Assembly (NCBI GenBank): GCA_027064285.1 | Contig: JAMOPX010000049.1 | Span: forward strand, 1 to 19,350 | Source of the DNA: Desulfobacterales bacterium | GTDB taxonomy: Bacteria > Desulfobacterota > DSM-4660 > Desulfatiglandales > JALVZP01 | Reading direction: 5' to 3' | Length of the DNA stretch: 19,350 nt | Shown: positions 7,636 through 14,849 of the stretch, in pieces | How positions within the stretch are numbered: position 1 is the first letter of the stretch | How the letters are laid out: each line of letters begins with the position of its first letter | Notes under the pieces: model-generated | What the model saw: the letters and a program-made list of their open reading frames with translations, nothing else | The model's database searches: none | Told to the model about the DNA's origin: nothing | Program-made: the position numbers and the translations under genes

Positions 7636-8290
7636 TTTCTCCTTTTGTTTTTGGTATAATAACAATCTTTCTTAAACTTCCTTCTCCCTGGCTTCTTGTC
7701 TCAATTGAATTATCATTTCTCAAGGTAACATGGATTATTCTTCTGTCTCTTGCACTTAACGGCTCAGTAGTTATGGCCTTTCCTGTTCTCTTAGCCTTTT
7801 CTGCCATGGAAATAGCCAGCTTTCGCAAGTACTCTTTTCTTCTTTCCCTGTAGTTCTGAATATCCAGTACAATCTGAACATTTTTTTGGAGTTTTTTATT
7901 TATAATCCTGTTTACTATAAACTCCAAGGCATCTAAGGTCTTACCACCTTTTCCAATAAGGATACCAGGATTATCCCCTCCCTCTACTTTAAGCAAAACC
8001 CCTTTTTCCAAATTCTCTGATTTTATCCGCATATTTTCTAATTGAAAAAATCTAAATATATCTTCAAGGGCATTTTTAGCGATCGAAATTATGTCTTCAG
8101 CAGATCCTCTTTTCTTAACTTTTACCATAATCTTGCTCTTTCTTCCTCCTACTATACCAAATATACCGGAAGATCCTTGATCTAACACTTCAATCTCTAA
8201 CTCTTCTCTGGAAAGATTCAACTCTTTACATGCCTTTTCAATAGCTTCTTCCTTTGTTTTTCCCTCAAATATAAATGTCTCAAGTTCCAT
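7625..8290 (-). CDS. jag: Jag/KhpB RNA-binding protein (Jag-N, KH, R3H)
   Basis: The 221 residues form three domains. The Jag-N domain is at about 1-55, with the typical GSSGIFGIVGGRKSKI stretch. A KH domain at about 75-145 carries the GKGG loop at 113-116. An R3H domain at about 150-215 carries Arg183-xxx-His187. By family it binds single-stranded RNA; in Gram-positive bacteria KhpB acts with KhpA on small RNAs and cell elongation. Genes for it almost always follow yidC, as here. The ATG has a strong AGAGGAGG site 8 nt upstream. It starts 34 bp after yidC and its end overlaps mnmE. Its exact role in Gram-negative-type cells is not well established. Confidence 0.94.
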   Translation of the reverse strand: MELETFIFEGKTKEEAIEKACKELNLSREELEIEVLDQGSSGIFGIVGGRKSKIMVKVKKRGSAEDIISIAKNALEDIFRFFQLENMRIKSENLEKGVLLKVEGGDNPGILIGKGGKTLDALEFIVNRIINKKLQKNVQIVLDIQNYRERRKEYLRKLAISMAEKAKRTGKAITTEPLSARDRRIIHVTLRNDNSIETRSQGEGSLRKIVIIPKTKGENVH

Positions 8291-8324
8291 ATACCAAACC
8301 TCCTCTATCTCAGGTTGTTCTCTC

Positions 8325-9923
8325 TTAAACCCTGTACTGCTGAATAATAGACAAAATATTATTTACTAACCAGTAAAGCACAAGACCTGAAGGAAAGTTA
8401 ATAAACATAACAGTAAAAATAACAGGCAAAAGCATCATCATCTTTGCTTGGGAAGGATCCCCTGGCTGAGGACTCATCTTCTGCTGTATATACATAGTAG
8501 CACCCATAAGCAGAGTAAGCACAGGAATGCCATAAGGGGGTGACATAAAGGGTACATGAAAAGAAAACCTGAACAATCTATCTGGAGCTGAAAGATCATT
8601 TATCCACAAAATAAAAGGAGCATGTCTTAGTTCTATTGCGTCACACAGCACCCTGTACAGAGCAAAAAACACAGGAATCTGAACTATTATTGGAAGACAT
8701 CCACTAAATGGATTCACCTTATATGTCCTGTACAGGTTCATCATTTCTTTATTGAGTCGCTCCCTGTCATCTTTGTACTTCTCTTTTATCTTTTCCATAA
8801 GTGGTTGAATTTTCTGCATCTGTTTCATAGATTCGTAGCTCTTATGAGTCAAAGGCCAGAAAAGGATTTTAACCAGTATAGTAAGAAGTATAATAGCCAC
8901 CCCATAGTTATGGGTATATCTGTAGAAAAATCTGAGCACATAAAGAAGGGGTCTTGCTATAAAATCTGTCCAGCCAAAATCAACAATTCTGTCCAAGTGA
9001 TAGCCTACCTTTTTTAAGGTTGGAATCTCCTTTGGCCCTATATAGAGCACAAACCTATGTTCCACCTCTTTTGAGGCAGGGATAACAAGAGAATGGCTTT
9101 TATAGTAACCTGTGAGAAGATTAGACCCAAACCTCTTTACCTCAAATATTCCATTATCCATATCCGGCACTACAGCCATCATAAAATACCTGCTTTCACA
9201 GGCAAGCCATCTTATGTCTCCTGTAATAAGTTTCTTTTGCCCTTTCTTGTTCAGTTTTATTTCTTTTAGTTCATTTCTCACAAATGCTGAAAGGCCTAAA
9301 TGAGAATAATAGCGGGTCTTTTTATGATCAGGAAGGACAGTTATTAGTTTTACAATAAAAGAACCTTTTACAGGAGACTTCCTAAGATTTTTTACCTTTA
9401 TCAGGACATCTATTTTGTAGGAATCCGGATGAAAATAAAAAAGCTTTTTAATACGCAATCCTTTGGAATTGGCAGTAAATACTAATACCTGCGTATTCTT
9501 TTCTACTTTCAGACCCAGTTTATCTGGATTATAAATAAAAGGACTATTATCTATTACATCAAACCCCAGTGTAAGAGGTCTTATGGATTTTAGTTCAGGA
9601 GGAATAAGATCTACCCAGCCTGAATCCTTCTCAGGGGTTTTATAGTATCTTTTTAAAAGAAATTCCTTTATGGAAGGACCAATATTACTTATTTTTGCCC
9701 TGTACAAAGGTGCATCGACCAAACTTTCTTTTTCATTCAGTATGAATACAGGTTTTGGCTCTTTTAGTTCAATATCTTTTTTTATCTGTTGTCTCTGGGG
9801 ATGTACTTTTTTTATTACACCCTTTTTCCCTTCGGGGATATTTGGCTTTGGTGCAAATAGCAAAGACCATCCAATAAGCACAATAAAGGATAAAATAAAA
9901 GCCAGTATAACTCTCTTTTCCAT
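8325..9923 (-). CDS. yidC: Membrane protein insertase YidC (Oxa1 family, Gram-negative type)
   Basis: This 532-residue protein has an N-terminal signal-anchor helix (about 4-23), a basic linker, and a large periplasmic beta-sandwich domain (about 50-315). The Oxa1-type core of five membrane helices follows (from about 335), ending in SGLVLYWLVNNILSIIQQYRV with almost no cytoplasmic tail. YidC inserts membrane proteins alone or with SecYEG. The conserved groove arginine of E. coli (VRGIMYPL) appears as lysine here (VKILFWPL), which keeps the charge. The ATG has AGGA about 8 nt upstream and lies 22 bp after yidD. It sits in the canonical order yidD-yidC-jag-mnmE. Confidence 0.96.
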   Translation of the reverse strand: MEKRVILAFILSFIVLIGWSLLFAPKPNIPEGKKGVIKKVHPQRQQIKKDIELKEPKPVFILNEKESLVDAPLYRAKISNIGPSIKEFLLKRYYKTPEKDSGWVDLIPPELKSIRPLTLGFDVIDNSPFIYNPDKLGLKVEKNTQVLVFTANSKGLRIKKLFYFHPDSYKIDVLIKVKNLRKSPVKGSFIVKLITVLPDHKKTRYYSHLGLSAFVRNELKEIKLNKKGQKKLITGDIRWLACESRYFMMAVVPDMDNGIFEVKRFGSNLLTGYYKSHSLVIPASKEVEHRFVLYIGPKEIPTLKKVGYHLDRIVDFGWTDFIARPLLYVLRFFYRYTHNYGVAIILLTILVKILFWPLTHKSYESMKQMQKIQPLMEKIKEKYKDDRERLNKEMMNLYRTYKVNPFSGCLPIIVQIPVFFALYRVLCDAIELRHAPFILWINDLSAPDRLFRFSFHVPFMSPPYGIPVLTLLMGATMYIQQKMSPQPGDPSQAKMMMLLPVIFTVMFINFPSGLVLYWLVNNILSIIQQYRV

Positions 9924-9945
9924 ATGATATTCCTGTATCCCATTT

Positions 9946-10185
9946 TTATTTCACAGGGTCATAACCGCCTGGATGAAAAGGGTGGCACTTACAGAGTCTC
10001 ACCATTGCAAGCCATCCACCCTTTACAAGTCCATACTTTTTAAACGCCTCTATAGCATAAGCAGAACAGCTTGGCACAAAGCGACAGCTTGCAGGAAATA
10101 AAGGAGAAATCCAGTATCTATATGCTAAGATAAAAAATATAGGTATATATCTTACCCAACCAAATATTTTATTCAGAAAATCCAA
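9946..10185 (-). CDS. yidD: Membrane protein insertion efficiency factor YidD
   Basis: The 79-residue protein carries the family signature: an N-terminal amphipathic segment, YRYWISPLFPASCRFVPSCS with its conserved cysteines, then YGLVKGGWLA and a C-terminal HPFHPGGYDPV. YidD sits on the inner membrane face and helps YidC-dependent insertion. The start is TTG at 10183-10185, supported by a near-perfect AGGAGG (10194-10199) exactly 8 nt upstream. That binding site lies inside the last codons of rnpA, and the genes overlap by 17 bp, so translation is probably coupled. No alternative ATG would preserve the conserved N-terminus. Confidence 0.95.
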   Translation of the reverse strand: MDFLNKIFGWVRYIPIFFILAYRYWISPLFPASCRFVPSCSAYAIEAFKKYGLVKGGWLAMVRLCKCHPFHPGGYDPVK

Positions 10186-10522
10186 AAAGAATACCTCCTA
10201 ATTCCTTTTTTATATCCTGAAGCTTGAATTTACTCACATCTGCTCTTGCTATTATACATATGTCATAGCCCTTGGGTAATCTTGACTTATTCAATCTAAA
10301 GAATTCTCTTATAAGTCTTTTTATCCTATTTCTTCTTACTGCCTTTCCTATCTTTTTTGTCACAGTAATTCCCAACCTGCTAAAGGTTAAATTGTTTTTC
10401 TTTAGCAGGATCAAAAAATTTTTGCTATATATACGCCTACCTCTCTGATTTAGATTGACAAAATCTTTTCTCTTCAATAATCTTTGTTTTTTGGGAAATG
10501 AAAAATCTGTGCACGTATGCAT
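10169..10522 (-). CDS. rnpA: Ribonuclease P protein component
   Basis: The 117-residue basic protein shows the RnpA pattern: FPKKQRLLKRKDF at the start, GRRIYSKNFLIL, RLGITVTKKIGKAV, and the RNR signature in VRRNRIKRLIREFFR. It binds the RNase P RNA (rnpB, not in this window) and helps cleave 5' leaders from pre-tRNAs. The ATG at 10520-10522 lies 6 nt beyond the rpmH stop, with no good Shine-Dalgarno sequence, so ribosomes may pass directly from rpmH. Its 3' end overlaps yidD. Confidence 0.95.
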   Translation of the reverse strand: MHTCTDFSFPKKQRLLKRKDFVNLNQRGRRIYSKNFLILLKKNNLTFSRLGITVTKKIGKAVRRNRIKRLIREFFRLNKSRLPKGYDICIIARADVSKFKLQDIKKELGGILFGFSE

Positions 10523-10528
10523 ATGAAT

Positions 10529-10663
10529 TTAAACAGCCAGTCTTTTTCTACCCTTTGCTCTTCTTCTTTTAAGGACTTTTCTGCCTCCTCTTGTCCTCAT
10601 TCTTATCCTAAATCCATGAGTGCGTGCTCTTTTAAGATTGCTATTTCTGTAAATTCTTTTCAT
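10529..10663 (-). CDS. rpmH: 50S ribosomal protein L34
   Basis: A 44-codon gene reads MKRIYRNSNLKRARTHGFR and continues to end ...RRRAKGRKRLAV. This is the typical L34: very basic, with the invariant NLKR.RTHGFR core and RRRAKGRK tail. The usual MKRTYQPS start is MKRIYRNS here. The ATG (10661-10663) has GGAG about 9 nt upstream and a promoter 38-66 bp upstream. It heads the rpmH-rnpA-yidD-yidC-jag-mnmE cluster, a conserved arrangement near oriC in many bacteria, although dnaA is not adjacent here. Confidence 0.96.
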   Translation of the reverse strand: MKRIYRNSNLKRARTHGFRIRMRTRGGRKVLKRRRAKGRKRLAV

Positions 10664-10700
10664 AATATCTTACTCCAATACCAAGATTTAGTAAAACTAA

Positions 10701-10729
10701 ATGAAATCATGCTTATGTCTTTTTGTCAA
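10701..10729 (-). promoter_or_regulatory. rpmH: Promoter of the rpmH operon
   Basis: On the minus strand an exact TTGACA (10724-10729) is followed, after an ideal 17-nt spacer, by TTTCAT (10701-10706, 4 of 6 to TATAAT). Transcription would start about 30 nt before the rpmH ATG. The match and position make it the best promoter in the window. It is read from sequence only. Confidence 0.6.
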
Positions 10730-10734
10730 GATAA

Positions 10735-10747
10735 AACAGAGTCTGTT
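10735..10747. promoter_or_regulatory. Palindromic operator-like site between rpmH and mreB
   Basis: AACAGA-G-TCTGTT is a perfect 13-nt palindrome in the 134-bp divergent intergenic region. It ends 5 nt upstream of the rpmH -35 box and lies 51 nt before the mreB ATG. A further AACAG half-site follows at 10751-10755. Its place between two divergent operons would suit a shared regulator, but none is known for this motif and chance is possible. Confidence 0.35.
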
Positions 10748-10797
10748 CAAAACAGTTTTCGAATATGCTCAGATAAAACAAAAGTAAGGAGAAGCTT

Positions 10798-11835
10798 ATG
10801 GTTCTAAATTCTATTCTTGGATTTTTTTCAAATGATCTTGCCATAGATTTGGGAACTGCCAACACCTTGGTTTATGTAAAAGGAAAAGGGATTGTGTTGA
10901 ATGAACCATCTGTAGTGGCTGTAAAAAAAGATGGAAGAGGAAACAACAAAATCCTTACAGTAGGAAAAGAAGCAAAAAGAATGTTGGGAAGAACTCCCGG
11001 GAATATAGTAGCTGTGAGGCCATTGAAAGACGGGGTAATTGCAGATTTTGAAGTTACAGAAGCCATGTTAAGATATTTTATAAGAAAAGTGCATAACAGG
11101 ACAGCCTTGGTAAGACCCAGGATCGTGATATGTGTCCCCAGTGGTATTACCCAGGTAGAAAGAAGGGCAGTAAGAGAGTCTGCAGAGTCTGCAGGAGCAA
11201 GAGAAGTATATCTAATAGAAGAACCCATGGCCGCAGCAATAGGAGCTGGACTGCCTGTTACAGAGCCCACCAGCAATATGGTGGTGGATATAGGTGGAGG
11301 AACCACAGAAGTCGCTGTTATATCGCTGGCAGGTATAGTTTACAGCAAATCTGTAAGAGTGGGGGGAGACAAAATGGACGATTCTATTGTGCAGTACTTA
11401 AAAAGGACATATAATTTATTAATCGGGCAGAGCACAGCAGAGGCTATCAAGATTACTATAGGAAACGCATATCCTACAGGAGAGGTAGAGAGCATAGAAG
11501 TAAAAGGAAGGGATCTTATAACAGGAATCCCAAAGATACTTACAATAGATTCAGAAGAAGTAAGGAAAGCCATATCTGACCAGATAAGAACAATTGTAGA
11601 TGTAGTAAAGACTGCCTTAGAACAAACTCCTCCAGAGCTTGCAGCAGATATTGTAGACAGAGGTATTGTGCTTACAGGAGGAGGATCACTTTTAAAAAAC
11701 ATAGATGTTCTGCTCAGGGAAGAGACACGGCTTCCTGTTACCATCGCAGAAGACCCACTTACCACCGTGGTTATGGGAACAGGAAAGGTATTGGATAACT
11801 TAGACATGCTGAAAGAGGTGGCATCTCCTTGGTAA
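10798..11835 (+). CDS. mreB: Rod-shape determining actin homologue MreB
   Basis: The 345-residue protein has the actin/Hsp70 ATPase layout. Phosphate-1 is LAIDLGTANTLVYV near residues 14-27, the connecting segment contains LIEEPMAAAIGAGLP, phosphate-2 is VVDIGGGTTEVAVISL, and the adenosine motif is GIVLTGGGSLLKN. An N-terminal hydrophobic stretch resembles the membrane-binding helix. MreB filaments guide the PBP2-RodA synthase during lateral wall growth. The ATG has AAGGAG 6 nt upstream. This is the first gene of mreBCD-mrdA-rodA and is divergent from rpmH. No clear sigma-70 promoter is visible in front of it. Confidence 0.97.
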   Translation: MVLNSILGFFSNDLAIDLGTANTLVYVKGKGIVLNEPSVVAVKKDGRGNNKILTVGKEAKRMLGRTPGNIVAVRPLKDGVIADFEVTEAMLRYFIRKVHNRTALVRPRIVICVPSGITQVERRAVRESAESAGAREVYLIEEPMAAAIGAGLPVTEPTSNMVVDIGGGTTEVAVISLAGIVYSKSVRVGGDKMDDSIVQYLKRTYNLLIGQSTAEAIKITIGNAYPTGEVESIEVKGRDLITGIPKILTIDSEEVRKAISDQIRTIVDVVKTALEQTPPELAADIVDRGIVLTGGGSLLKNIDVLLREETRLPVTIAEDPLTTVVMGTGKVLDNLDMLKEVASPW

Positions 11836-12647
11836 AAAAAAGGATACTGCTGTGGAGTCTATTTTTTATATCCGGGCTTTTGCTTATAAGTTCCTACCCA
11901 GGAAATAATTCCTCTTGGAATCCTTTGGAACAGTTTATTGTAGAGATAACAGCTCCATTTCAGAGGATATTTTACAGCTCTTGTAATTTTGTAAAAGAAC
12001 TTTGGTTTAATTATATATACTTGATCGGATTAAGAAAAGAAAATGAACAACTAAAAAAAGAGATAAAAAGACTGAAAATAGAGAATCTTCAGTATAGAAC
12101 ATTAGAAGAAAAAGTAAAGACCTTAAGAAAGATCCTGAGATTCAGACCAAAACCCAAGTGGCATATGCTTACATCTCAAGTCATAGGGCATGAACCAACA
12201 GGCTGGTTTAGAACAATCATCATAGACAAAGGCAAAAGGGATGGGGTAAGCATTAACATGCCTGTGATAGATGCAGACGGATTGGTGGGAAAAGTTATTT
12301 CAGTTTCCCATGATTACTCCAAAGTTCTTCTTATAACTGATCCTGACAGTGCAGTAGATTGTCTTGACGAAAGAACAAGGGCTAGAGGGATACTAAAGGG
12401 TGGAAAGGGAGAAATGTGTGAACTTGTTTATGTAGAGCACTCACAGGATGTAAAACCGGGAGATACAATAATTACCTCTGGACTTTCAGGTATATTTCCA
12501 AAAGGTATACCTGTAGGAAGGGTGAAAGAAATAAGAGAACTACCTGGTGCACTTTTTAAGGACATAAAAGTAGCCCCTTTTGTGGATTTTTCAAGACTGG
12601 AAGAGGTGATGATAATATTAAAAAAAGGCTCTTATTTTACGGAATAA
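11829..12647 (+). CDS. mreC: Rod-shape determining protein MreC
   Basis: The 272-residue protein has one N-terminal membrane helix (about 7-22) and a periplasmic coiled coil (about 65-100, LRKENEQLKKEIKRLKIEN). Beta-domains follow with the typical VIGHEPTGWFRTIIIDKGKRDGV and GDTIITSGLSGIFPKGIPVG signatures. MreC links the MreB filament to PBP2 and activates it. The start is TTG at 11829, overlapping the mreB stop by 7 bp. AGAGGTGG (11814-11821) lies 7 nt upstream, and no in-frame ATG would keep the membrane helix. Confidence 0.95.
   Translation: MVKKRILLWSLFFISGLLLISSYPGNNSSWNPLEQFIVEITAPFQRIFYSSCNFVKELWFNYIYLIGLRKENEQLKKEIKRLKIENLQYRTLEEKVKTLRKILRFRPKPKWHMLTSQVIGHEPTGWFRTIIIDKGKRDGVSINMPVIDADGLVGKVISVSHDYSKVLLITDPDSAVDCLDERTRARGILKGGKGEMCELVYVEHSQDVKPGDTIITSGLSGIFPKGIPVGRVKEIRELPGALFKDIKVAPFVDFSRLEEVMIILKKGSYFTE
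12603..12610 (+). promoter_or_regulatory. Strong Shine-Dalgarno-like site inside the end of mreC, probably for mreD
   Basis: GAGGTGAT is an 8-nt contiguous match to the extended anti-Shine-Dalgarno complement. It precedes an in-frame ATT (12617-12619) by 6 nt. It lies 42 nt before the TTG at 12653, too far to serve that codon. It also encodes Glu-Val-Met residues of MreC, so chance cannot be excluded. Confidence 0.45.
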
Positions 12648-12652
12648 TCTGG

Positions 12653-13090
12653 TTGTCTCCTCCTTTGTTTATAATAACAGGTGGTTTTCGCCTCCTGGAC
12701 ATCATTCTTGTCTTTATGGTCTATCTCTATTTAAGCCAAGGAGAAAACAAAGCTTCTGTTTTTGCTTTTTTTCAGGGATTCTTTTTGAACATATACTCAG
12801 GGACTATATATGGTCTATTCCCTTTTTTATATCTTTTGACCTTGATTTTTGTATTGCTTATTTCTAGCTTTGTAGATATTCATCCTAAATCAGGAAGTAT
12901 CTTATGTATATCCTTAGCATTTTTGATCAAAAATATCTTACTCTTTTTTATCATATATGCAGTTTATGGACACGAACCGGTCAGCTCTTCTTTTTTTAGA
13001 GAACTTCTGGTACGCTTTTTAATAACAATATCTTTGAGTTCACATATATTCTCAATGCTTAATAAACTAAGGCATGCTGAAATCTCCTGA
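12653..13090 (+). CDS. mreD: Rod-shape determining membrane protein MreD (start uncertain)
   Basis: The 145-residue protein is very hydrophobic, with about five membrane helices and the MreD pattern FRLLDIILVFMVYL ... FFQGFFLNIYSGTIYGLFPFLYLL. It is the least conserved part of the elongasome and connects MreC to the inner membrane. The conservative start is TTG at 12653, which has no good ribosome-binding site. The frame stays open upstream, and an ATT at 12617 would add a basic-then-hydrophobic segment (residues read KKRLLFYGIIW) behind a strong Shine-Dalgarno site. That gives 157 residues, closer to the usual length of about 160. The end overlaps mrdA by 17 bp. Confidence 0.87.
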   Translation: MSPPLFIITGGFRLLDIILVFMVYLYLSQGENKASVFAFFQGFFLNIYSGTIYGLFPFLYLLTLIFVLLISSFVDIHPKSGSILCISLAFLIKNILLFFIIYAVYGHEPVSSSFFRELLVRFLITISLSSHIFSMLNKLRHAEIS

Positions 13091-14849
13091 TATAGAAACA
13101 AACATATCTTTACAAAAAAGGATCATCTGGATTGATCTGCTTGTAATTTTTCTCTTCTTTATCCTGATACTCAGGATATGGTATCTCCAGATAACAAAAG
13201 GACAGGAGTACAGGATAAGATCAGAACATAATAGAATCCGACTCAGGGAGATTCCTGCTTACAGGGGCAAGATCATGGATAGAAATGGTATCGTATTAGT
13301 GGACAACAAGCCTTCTTATAATTTGTATTTAATTCCAGAGGAGATAGAAAAACCTGATGCTCTGATCAAAAGGCTTTCTCACATAATAGCTCTAAACATA
13401 GAACAAGCCAAAAAGAGTCTTTTACACATGAAAAGAACATGTGCTTTCAAGCCTGTCTGTGTAAAAAGAGAGCTTTCCTTTGATGAAGTAGCCAAAATAG
13501 AAGCCAATAAACTGTTGCTTCCAGGTGTGGTGATAAGAGTTGAAGGAAAAAGAAACTATATTTATGGAAAGCTGGCTTCTCACATCTTAGGCTATATATC
13601 TTGGAATAGAAGAGGAACAGTAGGGATCGAATACAAATGGGATAAGTTTTTGTCAGGAACACATGGGGGAATGCAAATAGAAGTAGATGCTACAGGCAGG
13701 ATGGTTAGGTTGATTTCTAAGAGAGCGCCTGTTGCTGGAGACAATGTCTATTTAACTATTGATAAAAGGCTCCAACAAAAAGCAGAACACCTTTTACAGG
13801 ATAAAACCGGCGCTATTGTGGCCGTCAATCCAAAAGATGGAGAAGTGCTTGCTATGGTGAGTAGTCCCTCTTTTGATCCAAATAGATTCGTAGAAGGAAT
13901 AGATCAAAAGACATGGGAAAAGATAGTTAATTCCAAAAATCATCCTTTGCAAAATAGAGCTATAAATGGCCTTTATCCACCAGGATCTACATTTAAGGTA
14001 GTGGTTGCCCTTGCTGGCCTTCAAGAAGGTCTTATAAATCCAGATACCGTATTTACTTGCACAGGTAAATTTCCTTATGGTAACAGGATCTTTAAGTGCT
14101 GGAAAAAGAACGGTCATGGAAATGTAAATCTCCACAAAGCAATAAAAGAATCATGTGATATATACTTCTACAACGTAGGGAAAATGTTAGGGGCAGAAAA
14201 GATTGCACATTATGCCAAGATGTTTGGGCTTGGCCAAAAAACCGGGATAGACATAGGAAATGAAAGAAAAGGACTTGTTCCAACACCTGAGTGGAAATTC
14301 AAAAGATTTGGGATCCCGTGGCAGGGAGGTGAAACACTCTCCTTTGCAATAGGACAGAGCTTTCTGTTGGTTACTCCTTTGCAGATGGCCGTACTCTATT
14401 CAGCCTTCTTTAATGGCGGAATACTTTACAAACCTACCATTACTAAACTAATAAAGAGATCAGATGGTAGCATAGTGTATGAATTTAAACCCAGAGTAAA
14501 GTCTAAACTCCATATCAATAAAAAACATATAGATGAAATAAAAAAAGCGCTTATTGCTGTTGTAAATGAAGCTCATGGCACAGGGCAAAAGGCAAGGATA
14601 AAAGGTATAACAGTGGCTGGAAAAACAGGCACAGTTCAGCTTGTAGAAGAAAAAGAAGAGGAAGAGACCAAAATAAAAGAGCATGCCTGGTTTGTAGGCA
14701 TTGCTCCTGCACAAGACCCTAAGATATGTGTAGCTGCTATAATAGAGCATGGAGGCCATGGAGGAAGTGCGGCTGCTCCAGTGGTTAGAGAGCTAATAAA
14801 AGAGTATTTTAAAGAATATGTTGGACAGAAGATTAATTCAAAATTTTGA
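13074..14849 (+). CDS. mrdA: Penicillin-binding protein 2, peptidoglycan DD-transpeptidase
   Basis: The 591-residue protein has a single N-terminal membrane anchor (about 16-36), a pedestal/dimerization domain with AYRGKIMDRNG (62-72), and a transpeptidase domain. The catalytic motifs are S305-TFK in PPGSTFK, S360-C-D in ESCDIYF and KTGT at 517-520. These separate it from class A enzymes and from division-specific PBP3, and the neighbours mreD and rodA confirm the elongation type. It crosslinks new strands made by RodA. A short acidic insert (EEKEEEETK, about 525-533) follows KTGT and is close to the usual variable loop. The ATG lies inside mreD and the end overlaps rodA by 32 bp. No strong ribosome-binding site is visible, which suggests coupled translation. 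Confidence 0.96.
   Translation: MLKSPDIETNISLQKRIIWIDLLVIFLFFILILRIWYLQITKGQEYRIRSEHNRIRLREIPAYRGKIMDRNGIVLVDNKPSYNLYLIPEEIEKPDALIKRLSHIIALNIEQAKKSLLHMKRTCAFKPVCVKRELSFDEVAKIEANKLLLPGVVIRVEGKRNYIYGKLASHILGYISWNRRGTVGIEYKWDKFLSGTHGGMQIEVDATGRMVRLISKRAPVAGDNVYLTIDKRLQQKAEHLLQDKTGAIVAVNPKDGEVLAMVSSPSFDPNRFVEGIDQKTWEKIVNSKNHPLQNRAINGLYPPGSTFKVVVALAGLQEGLINPDTVFTCTGKFPYGNRIFKCWKKNGHGNVNLHKAIKESCDIYFYNVGKMLGAEKIAHYAKMFGLGQKTGIDIGNERKGLVPTPEWKFKRFGIPWQGGETLSFAIGQSFLLVTPLQMAVLYSAFFNGGILYKPTITKLIKRSDGSIVYEFKPRVKSKLHINKKHIDEIKKALIAVVNEAHGTGQKARIKGITVAGKTGTVQLVEEKEEEETKIKEHAWFVGIAPAQDPKICVAAIIEHGGHGGSAAAPVVRELIKEYFKEYVGQKINSKF

Noticed and set aside
7636..7665. Upstream TTG start for mnmE, adding ten residues
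   Set aside because: Homologues begin at the internal methionine (FTEDTIAAISTP), and the extension lies inside jag and has no conserved residues.
10664..10797. Possible replication origin next to rpmH
   Set aside because: No TTATNCACA-type DnaA boxes or AT-rich 13-mer repeats are visible, and dnaA is not adjacent.
10872..11807. Two long antisense open frames (about 144 and 155 codons) opposite mreB
   Set aside because: Their translations are Ser/Thr/Pro/Ile-rich with no family pattern, and mreB on the other strand is fully conserved. They are shadows of its codon bias.
12653..13090. mreD as a truncated pseudogene, because it is short
   Set aside because: The frame is intact and hydrophobic throughout with the expected helices. 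The shortness is explained by the uncertain start codon.
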